A stretch of 55,393 nucleotides of DNA from Clostridiaceae bacterium. GTDB lineage: Bacteria; Bacillota; Clostridia; Lachnospirales; Lachnospiraceae. The notes under the pieces are model-generated. The model did no database searches and was not told the origin of the DNA. It saw only the letters and a list, made by a program, of their open reading frames with translations. The stretch is from positions 1 through 55,393 of the forward strand of contig JAJQGL010000022.1 in assembly GCA_021200535.1 (NCBI GenBank), read 5' to 3'. Shown one piece after another: positions 17,390 to 25,244 of this stretch. Numbering within the stretch: the stretch's first letter is position 1; each line of letters opens with the position of its first letter. The position numbers and the translations under genes are program-made.

Positions 17390-17418
17390 TTGACATTGTC
17401 AAACAACTGTTGTATGGT
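17390..17418 (+). promoter_or_regulatory. tetR promoter with embedded palindromes
   Basis: TTGACA (17390-17395), 17-bp spacer, TATGGT (17413-17418). The -35 lies inside the palindrome TTGACATTGTCAA (17390-17402), and the palindrome ACAACTGTTGT (17403-17413) fills the spacer up to the -10. This is the expected layout for autoregulation by the TetR protein encoded next door. Confidence 0.65.
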
Positions 17419-17493
17419 AATTATAGTGCGCGAAATACAAAAGATCAACCAACAATTATTCAACAAGTGTTGGCTAATGAATGGAGGGTTCCT

Positions 17494-18057
17494 GTGAAAA
17501 AAAATCCAGAAATTACAGATGCTACACGAAATAAATTAATTCAGGCTTTCTGTCTGCTATTTAAAGAAAAGCCTGTCAGCAAAATTACAGTGAAAGAAAT
17601 TACCGATCTGACTGGCTATAACCGTTCTACGTTCTACCAGTATTTTAAAGATGTTTTTGCACTATTAGAATATGTGGAAGATGAAATGATTGCGACAGGT
17701 CTGCAAAAAATCAGCTCCATTCAGCTGGATGCTCCCGATTTCAACCAACAATTTGTACTGAGCCTGTCAGAAACCCTGTGTGAACATGATTACTACTCTG
17801 TCATTCTCCTGCAAACCGGCGCAGGTTCTGATTTCTTCAAAAAGATCAAGGCACGTGCCATGCCATTCATGATGGAACACTTCCAGATTGCAAACGGCAA
17901 TGCCAAGGCTGTCCTGGCAATCGAGTTTTACCTGACCGGTATGCTGACCATGCTGACACACTGGCTGGAAAAGCCAGATGAACTGACGCTGGAAGAATTA
18001 AGTTCCCTGATTCACGGCATCTGGTGTGAAGGGCTGCTTGCGCAGCTAAAAAGCTGA
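17494..18057 (+). CDS. TetR/AcrR family transcriptional regulator
   Basis: 187 aa. The N-terminal HTH (about residues 8-55) reads ITVKEITDLTGYNRSTFYQYFKD, the classic TetR helix-turn-helix ending in TFYxYF. The C-terminal ligand domain is divergent. I choose GTG at 17494 behind GGAGGGTTCC rather than the upstream TTG at 17410, which overlaps the promoter. It is divergent from the ABC exporter and likely represses it and itself. A decayed copy of its 5' part sits at 22063-22210. It ends 22 nt before the convergent broken pyruvyl-transferase gene. Confidence 0.88.
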   Translation: MKKNPEITDATRNKLIQAFCLLFKEKPVSKITVKEITDLTGYNRSTFYQYFKDVFALLEYVEDEMIATGLQKISSIQLDAPDFNQQFVLSLSETLCEHDYYSVILLQTGAGSDFFKKIKARAMPFMMEHFQIANGNAKAVLAIEFYLTGMLTMLTHWLEKPDELTLEELSSLIHGIWCEGLLAQLKS

Positions 18058-18079
18058 CACTTCAAAAAGCCTGAAAGCC

Positions 18080-19368
18080 TTAACGCAGGGAAGCAAAGAA
18101 TCGCTCACGTTCCTCTTGCAATGCAGCTTCTGCTGCCGTCTTTGCGTTATTGAAATATTCCTTCTGCGATAATAAAAGGTGATCAAACCGTTTTTTATCC
18201 ATAATAAACAAATCAGAAAACTCTTCTGTCAGAAATAAATCAAACCGGGCATCATCACCCAGAATTTTTTTCATGATACCAGTACTTTTCGTTAAATAAT
18301 AATCACGGCTGCCATCAATAACCCTTAAATACTGCAAACATGGTATATTATTTGCCAGGGCAAGCACAAGCGCATGATATCTGTCACACAAAACAAGCTC
18401 AGCGCCCGAAAACATAGAATATGCCTGCTCAATAGCCAGAAACCCAGTATTTTCCTGCACAAGCTCTTCATAGAGAATCAAATCCGGAATCTTTTCCTTA
18501 AGGAAACGCCCCTGATTTTCACCGCCAAATCCAATGCCAAACGGAATGAAAACAGTTCTATACTGATATCTTTCCCAGATAATTGTGACAAAGGATTTTA
18601 TCCGTCTGTAGTTTTTTCAAGCTCCTCCATTGAATGATATGTTTCAAAAATAATATATTTTTCGGAGAGCAGCTGATGTTTCTGTTTTAACCGGGCATTC
18701 AGAAAATAGATATCATCTGCAATATCACGAATCTTATTGTCATTTACTCCTAATGCATTTAACTGCTTTCTGGAATCAACCGCATCCCTGACACAAATCA
18801 GATCAAAATCTACAGCACGCAAAATCTCACGGAAAAATCCTTTGTTATTCTCGTTGCCCCATGGTCCAAAGGTATTCCCCATAGTGACAATCCTCTTCCC
18901 GCAGCTGCGGGCAGCTAACAGCGGGATGAGCATTTTAAACAATCTGGCCTTCCTGTGCTTTGCAAGCCAATAATAATTAAAACAGCCGCCACCCGATAAA
19001 ATTAGAATATCTATCCCATGAACTATTTCAGAAATTTCTTTCATATTCTGTGTGGCATCCATAAGTCCCTGAACAGACAAATCGGCATCAGAATATATGA
19101 TTTCAAAGTTTTTAGAGTTCCCGCTAATCCTGGGCTGCGCCGACACGATCTCTTTTTCTAATTCTAATTCCACTTCTACCGTCCGCAGTGGAATATCCGG
19201 CAGATAATGGCTAACCACTGCATCAATAAAACTTATGTTGTAACAAAAAACAACATATTCTTCCACACTGTCTCCATAGGCATTATCAATATCCATAATA
19301 TTATTAATCAGCATGGCATAGTCACCAAAATTATTATCACAAAACGGCCCGGTAAATCCTATTTTCAT
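18080..19368 (-). pseudogene. polysaccharide pyruvyl transferase-like gene, frameshifted at an A6 tract
   Basis: Two frames together encode a PS_pyruv_trans family protein of about 429 aa. The first part starts MKIGFTGPFCDNNFGDYAML and contains ILILSGGGCFNYYWL and TMGNTFGPWG; the second contains GAELVLCDRYHALVLALANN. The frame breaks at 18612-18617, where the minus strand has GAAAAAACTACAGACGG. Adding one A (seven in the run) restores a continuous reading: LEKNYRRIKSFVTII, then IPFGIGFGGENQG and IPDLILYEELVQ. As written, translation stops at 18598. This could be a switched-off phase of a phase-variable gene, a fresh mutation or an assembly error. The family adds ketal pyruvate or related groups to surface sugars. 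Confidence 0.75.
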
Positions 19369-19399
19369 TATTTCCCATACCCTTTCCGGCATCTGCAAA

Positions 19400-19480
19400 C
19401 CTTCGATATTTATTCATTAGCAAAAAGCGCATCAATAAAACCTTCCATATTTATCGATAGTCAAGAAGCGCCTCGATCAT
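19400..19480 (-). repeat. tandem echo of the ATP-grasp/HAD gene 3' end
   Basis: The last 40 bp of the gene at 19451-20734 plus its trailer (19441-19480) are repeated imperfectly at 19400-19440. On the minus strand the echo encodes FIDALFANE and a stop, beside the real MIEALLDYR and stop. Confidence 0.6.
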
Positions 19481-20734
19481 ATCAACATCAAAGACAGGTA
19501 TCCCGATTCTTTCCCGAATCTTCTTTCTCTCTGCAAACGAGTCATCAATAAAGATAGAATCTGTATCATTTATATACCTGTACTTCTCGTCCGTCGGTTC
19601 GATCTGAATGATTTTTTGAAAAATCCCCTTTTCAATGTGCCATTTTTCCAAATCCTTCTCCAAATTAGTGCTGTGTTTGGAGATAAGAATAATCCGCTTT
19701 CCTTTTTCAAGCGCCTGATAAAGGAAACAGATACACATAGCATTTACTTTTTCATTTACAATCAGCGTATCATCAAAATCCAAATAAACCGTATGATAGC
19801 TTATATCAATACTATACGCACTATAAAACGCCCGGTCAACAACAATTCCGTATGTATTATCAATAACAGAGACATCAAAGCCTTCTGTTACAAAAAGGGT
19901 AAGGAGCGGATAATTTATCCCGGTATTTCTTGACAAACCATTTGTGCCCGGTATCCGGGGAGAAATTTCCATAAGCATATATTCTCCCTCTGCATTCTTT
20001 TTAATCTGAAAAAACCACGCGCCGACAAACTGAAACCTTTGATTTATTCTATTTGCAATCTGCAATATTTTTTTCTCTTCCCCTAAAAGCTTCGAATGGA
20101 CAGCAATCCCTGTACGTATACGTTCCCGCGAACGGGCCTTTGCCGCCAGTAAATTCCCGTTTTTATCTGTAAAACAGTCAACCGTATACTCTTCTCCCGG
20201 TAAATATTCGCTGATTACCAGCGAGGAATCTGTTTTTACCGCCAATTCCAATTCACTCATAGAAGAAACCACCCTGGCACCCTGGCCTCCCTGGCTTTCT
20301 GCCGGTTTCACAAATACTGGAAATTCCTTTACATCCTCCGGCTTTTCCCATACTTCCGGAATAAAAGCTTCCGAAACCAAATATTGATATGTTCTTTTTT
20401 TAGAACGTAATATCTCAACCGTTGCAAGCGGCGCAGATATGATTTGCGCATCAATATCCTTTTGATTTTGCATAAGATACAACTGTATTGCATCATAAGC
20501 AGGATAAATATAATCAATACTATATTTTGCTATAGCTGCATTTATTTTTTCTATAAAATCCTTTTCCCCCATATAAGGGATATCCGTAATCAGATTTTCA
20601 TAAGCAAACTGCGAATGATCCGCAACACTTGTGGCTCCGAATATATTTACAAACTTGCTGTATTTTAAGGCGCGGTTAAGCTCCAATCCAATTTCAGAGC
20701 CTGCCGGAAATATCATAATATTGTATTTTTGCAT
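19451..20734 (-). CDS. ATP-grasp ligase fused to a HAD-like phosphatase domain
   Basis: 427 aa. Residues about 1-290 are a CarB-like ATP-grasp domain: MIFPAGSEIGLELNRAL, then FPVFVKPAESQGGQGARVV, LVISEYLPGEEYTVDCF, and MLMEISPRIPGTNG for metal binding. Residues about 310-427 are HAD-like: YLDFDDTLI (motif I, DxD-T), then IILISKHS, and IFIDDSFAERKKIRERIG (motif IV). So one chain may both ligate a carboxylate to an amine and hydrolyse or sense a phosphate. It lies upstream of the broken pyruvyl-transferase gene in the same direction. The target is probably a surface or flagellin sugar, inferred from neighbours. Confidence 0.8.
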   Translation of the reverse strand: MQKYNIMIFPAGSEIGLELNRALKYSKFVNIFGATSVADHSQFAYENLITDIPYMGEKDFIEKINAAIAKYSIDYIYPAYDAIQLYLMQNQKDIDAQIISAPLATVEILRSKKRTYQYLVSEAFIPEVWEKPEDVKEFPVFVKPAESQGGQGARVVSSMSELELAVKTDSSLVISEYLPGEEYTVDCFTDKNGNLLAAKARSRERIRTGIAVHSKLLGEEKKILQIANRINQRFQFVGAWFFQIKKNAEGEYMLMEISPRIPGTNGLSRNTGINYPLLTLFVTEGFDVSVIDNTYGIVVDRAFYSAYSIDISYHTVYLDFDDTLIVNEKVNAMCICFLYQALEKGKRIILISKHSTNLEKDLEKWHIEKGIFQKIIQIEPTDEKYRYINDTDSIFIDDSFAERKKIRERIGIPVFDVDMIEALLDYR

Positions 20735-21013
20735 CTCTATACCTGTGTTGTCCCTTTCCTCAGCTTACTATAACCTTACGTTAAACATGTCTTATTTTCC
20801 GTTGGCATCATACCGGAATGCCGCTTAAAAAAAGACAGTTTTTATTCCCCACACAATGTTTATTTAACTTATTCTTTTTCTCTGGATATAAAATGCCACA
20901 TCTGTATTTAGAAAACAAGATTTTTTAATACAAATATACCAAACCATTAAACAAAACCTAGTACAGCAAAAATTAAGTTTCAGATATTTTGCTACACAAT
21001 ATTGGGCATATCA

Positions 21014-21062
21014 AAAAAACACTTCACAGTTACAATATTTTTGTAACTGTGAAGTGTTTTTT
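21014..21062. terminator. strong bidirectional terminator
   Basis: A perfect 22-bp stem (21014-21035 with 21041-21062, 5-nt loop) with A6 and T6 ends gives a rho-independent signal on both strands. On the minus strand it lies 95 nt beyond the Rpn gene stop, with the wbqC relic between. The rest of the 20735-21156 gap is AT-rich and has no gene. Confidence 0.85.
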
Positions 21063-21073
21063 ACTTGCACTTT

Positions 21074-21149
21074 TGAATGAAACATTAATACATCAATAGA
21101 TGACAGACTAAAAACAAACTACAAATCAACCACGCCGATCGGATTGATA
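21074..21149 (-). pseudogene. relic of a wbqC 3' end
   Basis: 21074-21120 matches the wbqC sequence near 22294-22341 (TTTTGAATGAAACATTAATA versus TTTTGAATTAAACATTAATA and onward). Then 21121-21149 matches 22431-22459, with about 90 bp missing between. This is a decayed, internally deleted duplicate of part of the intact wbqC gene 1.2 kb away. Confidence 0.75.
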
Positions 21150-21156
21150 AAAGATA

Positions 21157-21993
21157 TCACATGGGCTGCAATTCTTTTTCCAATTTAAGTACCTGTTCCA
21201 GATTAAGTCCGGAATACATTGCAATTTTTTCCAATGACAAATCTCCATCTTCTATCATTCTCAATGCGGAATCTATTTTTTCCTGTTCTACACCCTGTTC
21301 AATCCCCTGTTCAATTCCCTGCTCAATTCCCTGCTCAATTCCCTGCTCATATTTTTCCTGATAATTCATTTGCAATGTCATATAATCCAACCTCCATTTC
21401 TCATTCTTTCTGACAGACTGTACCGCTTCTTCTAATTCTCTGGTAAAGTCATCTTGCGGTTCTTTGCCATCAATAAAATCAAGTAGTTTTTTCATCTCTG
21501 GTGTAACATCATCTTTTATACCCTTAGTATTTAAAATGATTTTCGTTGTATCATCTCCAAGACTTAACTCTGCATTTTGGATACAGCGATTTTCAAAGGT
21601 ATAGATGTGCCTTCCTTCACCAAACAAATCAAAGGTACATACAAAAATAACAAAACTTCGTTTCAAATCTTTGTAAGAAGCCCCTTTTTCTAAGGTATTC
21701 AAATCTATCATTCCTTGATAATATCTTGTTCTTTTAGGAAGATTTCCATTCTCGGTTGTCTGCATTTCAATATTATAAACAGTATTTTTTCCATCCTCTA
21801 CATAAATATCCAGGCGTACACTTTTCGCATCCGCAGAAATATCAATTGTTTCCTGTGATTTCGGATATTCAATGCGGGATATTTTTATGCCAAGTATTCT
21901 CTCCAAAAAAGGTTTGCAAAACCTTGGATTTCTCATGATAACACTAAACATGAAATCATCCTTAATTTGCAATTTCTCAAAGGCCTTTTCCAT
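21157..21993 (-). CDS. Rpn family recombination-promoting nuclease / PD-(D/E)XK transposase-like protein
   Basis: 278 aa. The family pattern is clear: LQIKDDFMFSVIMRNPRFCKPFLERIL at the N-terminus; a nuclease core SVRLDIYVEDGKNTVYNIEMQT (D...E-x-Q, about 62-82); LPKRTRYYQGMIDL; and KDLKRSFVIFVCTFDLF. A C-terminal run of EQGI tetrapeptides follows. The start at 21993 has AAGGAG upstream. Such genes are widespread, mobile-looking endonucleases linked to recombination. This one is bracketed by a wbqC relic on one side and a tetR relic on the other, which fits insertion or recombination at this spot. Confidence 0.88.
   Translation of the reverse strand: MEKAFEKLQIKDDFMFSVIMRNPRFCKPFLERILGIKISRIEYPKSQETIDISADAKSVRLDIYVEDGKNTVYNIEMQTTENGNLPKRTRYYQGMIDLNTLEKGASYKDLKRSFVIFVCTFDLFGEGRHIYTFENRCIQNAELSLGDDTTKIILNTKGIKDDVTPEMKKLLDFIDGKEPQDDFTRELEEAVQSVRKNEKWRLDYMTLQMNYQEKYEQGIEQGIEQGIEQGIEQGVEQEKIDSALRMIEDGDLSLEKIAMYSGLNLEQVLKLEKELQPM
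21291..21350 (-). repeat. 12-bp coding tandem repeat (EQGI x5)
   Basis: Five 12-bp units, three of them nearly identical, encode the repeated EQG(I/V) segment of the Rpn protein. Unit identity suggests recent slippage; copy-number change would keep the frame. Confidence 0.8.
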
Positions 21994-22062
21994 AATGACA
22001 CTCCTTCTTGTTTTATCTTTATTATAATGTGCATCAATGTAGATGACAAGCATTGATTTGCC

Positions 22063-22210
22063 ATAAATTAATTCAGGCTTTCTGTCTGCTGTTTAAAGAA
22101 AAGCCTGGCAGCAGGATTACAGTGAAAGAAATTACCAATCTGGCAGGCTATAACCGTTCCACATGAATTTTAAAGACGTTTTTGCACTATTCAAATATAT
22201 GGAAGATGAA
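22063..22210 (+). pseudogene. relic of the tetR gene
   Basis: About 148 bp align to 17531-17686 of the intact tetR gene at roughly 90 per cent identity, with one 7-bp deletion in the HTH-encoding part that breaks the frame. No start or C-terminal part is present. It shows that a copy of the ABC/TetR segment once lay next to wbqC, or that a duplication has since collapsed. Confidence 0.85.
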
Positions 22211-22251
22211 AAAAATTTCGATTTTGCACCAGAAATTCGGATACCGGGGTA

Positions 22252-22953
22252 CTAATACAGCGTATAATCATTTAATAATCCGGCAACTTCCGATTTTGAA
22301 TTAAACATTAATACATCAATAACTGACAGATTAGAAACAAACTCATTCGCAAACTGTGTATATTTTATTTCATGATTCATTTCCAGGAAATTCAGCGTAA
22401 TATTTTTCTGTTGAAAGTTTTCCGCATGATACAAATCAACCCCGCCAATCGGATTGATATATGTATCAGCCCCCAGCCTTTCACAAATCTGTATAATATG
22501 CTGTTCCCCCTTTTGTTCCCTAACCGGTATGACCTCGGAAGACCTAACAAAGGGAGTCTGAATATTCATATAATCACATAATACATGAAAACTATTTTCA
22601 ATATACGACGTCAAATCATCTGTTTCACAGTATATGATTTCTTCCATCTTGGAATACACGGATTCAAAGCAGGGCGCTTTTTTATAAGCAAGATACAACG
22701 TTTTCAGAAACGCCTCCCTGTCTTTTTTGCTGAAATTTAAATGAATCTGCATAATCAATTTATTTTGCGATGGATGATCCAGTGGAACCGAAAACAAATA
22801 GGGTTTCCCATTCACCAAAACAGAATTCCGGTTAATATATCCCCTCTTTATAAAATTAACATCATCTAAAATGACAAATTTATCTGCATAATTCATTAGC
22901 TGCCAATAACCTAAATAAGGAAAAAGATATGGCTGCATGATAGCAAGCTTCAT
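22252..22953 (-). CDS. WbqC-like family protein
   Basis: 233 aa. The family signature opens the protein: MKLAIMQPYLFPYLGYWQLM, then FVILDDVNFIKRGYINRN, with INPIGGVDLYH near residue 165. WbqC proteins sit in O-antigen and flagellin-sugar clusters; some act as aminosugar acyl- or glycyl-transfer enzymes, but no activity can be claimed here. The start at 22951-22953 has CAGGAGG upstream; the longer frame has none. It is followed by the tetR relic, and a relic of its own 3' end lies at 21074-21149. Confidence 0.85.
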   Translation of the reverse strand: MKLAIMQPYLFPYLGYWQLMNYADKFVILDDVNFIKRGYINRNSVLVNGKPYLFSVPLDHPSQNKLIMQIHLNFSKKDREAFLKTLYLAYKKAPCFESVYSKMEEIIYCETDDLTSYIENSFHVLCDYMNIQTPFVRSSEVIPVREQKGEQHIIQICERLGADTYINPIGGVDLYHAENFQQKNITLNFLEMNHEIKYTQFANEFVSNLSVIDVLMFNSKSEVAGLLNDYTLY

Positions 22954-23052
22954 AAAAACCTCCTGTTTCTTCTTATCCGATATACTAATCCTCATTCCGC
23001 CGCCTTTCAGTTGACGGCACAAATAGCTATGAAAGAGCTACATTCTCTCAAC

Positions 23053-24054
23053 CTATTGCCCTATCATCTGCATAAAATTCTGATAACTTTTTTTGATGTC
23101 AGGCCGGATCTCTTTTCTGGTAATATCAAATCGTTCCGGCCCTTCGTATGTCTTTGCAATCGCATAGCCCTGGCTTTCCAGTTTCAGGGACAGCTCTGTA
23201 TAATACTTTTCGGGACAGCCGCAAAAATCTTCATATGAAACTTCTAATTTCCTTTCAACGGACACCGACTGCAAGGCGGATGAAATGGCCAGATTATTGT
23301 AATACACCTGGCCGGCTGCCTGCATGGCAGGATCTTTTAACCGCTGCAGATCCTTCATCTCCGGAATATGAAAAGAATACCAGGTATCTTCATTTCCATA
23401 TTGCTGCTGCCGCGCCTCCAAAATAGAAGAAATATTTGCACAGGGTTCTCTTTTTATATGCACAAAAACAACCCTGTCTAAAATCTCATTTAAAAAGCCT
23501 ATATTATAATTTGCAATCATTCCCTTTAACATAACCGGTTTGTCAAACACAGCTGCAATCCCCATTAATTCTTTGACAAACGTTTCCGTGTCTGCCCTCT
23601 TTTTCAGCTCCCCATCCGGTAAATAATCAATTCCGGAGGAATCATATGGGAAAAACCTCCTCCAAAAATACCAGAATTCATTTGGCGATAACGCGCCGAT
23701 GGTTTTTCCATTCTGCGAATGATAACGAATTTCCGGCGCAGCATCCATAATTTCATTGCGGAAATTATAGACCGGATCAAACAATAGGCGCTGAATTTTA
23801 GCGCCTAAAACAGGAGCTTCATAAAATCTTGACATCACATTCGTGGGATAGGCAAACTGCTGTGTATTCGCCAGCCATTGCGTCAGCAGAGTAGTCCCGG
23901 AACGCAGCGCCCCCATCACCAGCACAACCGGATAAGGCTGACCTTCTGTATTCTCCAGCAACTGTTGTTCCGCCGGCCTCAAATCACTGTTAATTTCCTG
24001 CAGCAATGACTCTAATTTCACATTTCTCTGAAATTCCTGTTTTCTTTTCTCCAT
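23053..24054 (-). CDS. sulfotransferase family protein
   Basis: 333 aa, cytoplasmic. The 5'-phosphosulfate loop is visible as VVLVMGALRSGTTLLTQWLA near residue 43, and a 3'-phosphate region as FVHIKREPCANISSILEARQ near 225. It would transfer sulfate from PAPS to a hydroxyl or amine of a sugar or similar acceptor. The start is ATG with GGAGAGACGG upstream. It lies between wbqC and a DegT aminotransferase on the same strand, pointing to sulfation of the same glycan. No PAPS synthesis genes are in the window. Confidence 0.8.
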   Translation of the reverse strand: MEKRKQEFQRNVKLESLLQEINSDLRPAEQQLLENTEGQPYPVVLVMGALRSGTTLLTQWLANTQQFAYPTNVMSRFYEAPVLGAKIQRLLFDPVYNFRNEIMDAAPEIRYHSQNGKTIGALSPNEFWYFWRRFFPYDSSGIDYLPDGELKKRADTETFVKELMGIAAVFDKPVMLKGMIANYNIGFLNEILDRVVFVHIKREPCANISSILEARQQQYGNEDTWYSFHIPEMKDLQRLKDPAMQAAGQVYYNNLAISSALQSVSVERKLEVSYEDFCGCPEKYYTELSLKLESQGYAIAKTYEGPERFDITRKEIRPDIKKSYQNFMQMIGQ

Positions 24055-24137
24055 CCGTCTCTCCTTTTTCTATGCTGACACGCCATGTTGTTTTGTACCA
24101 GGGTATGCCTTTTCTATCATGCCTCAAAACCTTAACC

Positions 24138-25244
24138 TTAACGCAGAATACATTCTACAATCTTTTCCACATTTTCAAGTTCCAAATCTGCATACAGCGG
24201 AAGCACAAGAATCCGGTCAGAAACATACCTCGCATTGGTAAGGTCAACATCCCGGTAGCGGTTACGGAAACACGCCTGATCGGATGTCAGCGGGTAAAAA
24301 TACTTTCTGGCAAAAATATTTTGCTCCCGAAGCTCTGTGTAAACCTGATTCCTCGTTTTTGGAAAACGCGTCTCATCAATCAATATCGGAAAATAAGCAT
24401 AATTGGATTTCACGCCTTCCTGTTCGTCAAGCAGCCGGATTCCCTCCTGTCCGCGAAGCAGCTCTCTGTATTTTTCCACTACTTTTCTGCGCTTTGCGAT
24501 CTCCTGTTCAATATGGCGTAAATTGCAGATTCCCATCGCAGCTGAAAATTCATTCATCTTGGCATTTGCCCCAACCTCTGCAACCACTTCCTCAGAACGG
24601 ATGCCGAAATTTTTCAGATTATAAAGCGTCCGGTACAAATCCGGATTGTGAAAGGTAACCGCGCCGCCCTCAATCGAATGAAAAACCTTTGTCGCATGAA
24701 AAGAAAAGGTTGAAGCATCGCCAAAACAGCCCACTCCCTTCCCATCACAGGTCACGCCAAACGCATGCGCCGCATCATAAATTACTTTTAAATTATATTT
24801 ATCTGCAATCTGCCTGATCTGATCTACCGCACAGATCTGCCCATATACATGCACCGGAAGAATCGCCGCTGTCTTTTCTGTGACTAACGCCTCCATCTTA
24901 TTTTCATCAATCGTATAATCCGACATTTTAATATCACAGAATACCGGCTTGAATCCATTGCGCACAATCGCATGTGTCGTCGATATAAACGTAAACGGAG
25001 TTGTGATAACCTCGCTGCCTTCCGGAAGCTTCATGGCAGTCAGAGCCATCTCAAGCGACATATGTCCGTTGACCATCAGGGAGATGCCATCCACTCCCAG
25101 ATACTCCTTTAGCGATTTTTCAAACTCCTTATGCAGCTGCCCCATATTGGTCAGCCAGTGAGACTCCCAAAGCGGTTTAATCATCTCCGCATACTCTTCA
25201 AAAGAAGGCATAGACGATCTTGTCACTAATATTTTTTCACTCAA
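24138..25244 (-). CDS. DegT/DnrJ/EryC1/StrS aminotransferase (module B)
   Basis: 368 aa PLP-dependent sugar aminotransferase. PLP lysine in FSFHATKVFHSIEGGAV (about 180), Asp in VIYDAAHAFGV (about 155), and the substrate region KNFGIRSEEVVAEVGANAKMNEF. The start is TTG at 25242-25244 with GGAGGGGG upstream; it overlaps the upstream stop as TTGA, so translation is coupled to the glycosyltransferase. It may use the PseB product or another 4-keto sugar; its sequence does not look like a canonical PseC and it lacks the WecE hallmarks of the gene at 11205. Confidence 0.85.
   Translation of the reverse strand: MSEKILVTRSSMPSFEEYAEMIKPLWESHWLTNMGQLHKEFEKSLKEYLGVDGISLMVNGHMSLEMALTAMKLPEGSEVITTPFTFISTTHAIVRNGFKPVFCDIKMSDYTIDENKMEALVTEKTAAILPVHVYGQICAVDQIRQIADKYNLKVIYDAAHAFGVTCDGKGVGCFGDASTFSFHATKVFHSIEGGAVTFHNPDLYRTLYNLKNFGIRSEEVVAEVGANAKMNEFSAAMGICNLRHIEQEIAKRRKVVEKYRELLRGQEGIRLLDEQEGVKSNYAYFPILIDETRFPKTRNQVYTELREQNIFARKYFYPLTSDQACFRNRYRDVDLTNARYVSDRILVLPLYADLELENVEKIVECILR

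Noticed and set aside
24138-25244. Naming the aminotransferase pseC because pseB is nearby
   Set aside because: pseB is 9 kb away and the sequence does not show clear PseC-specific features; kept as a DegT-family aminotransferase.
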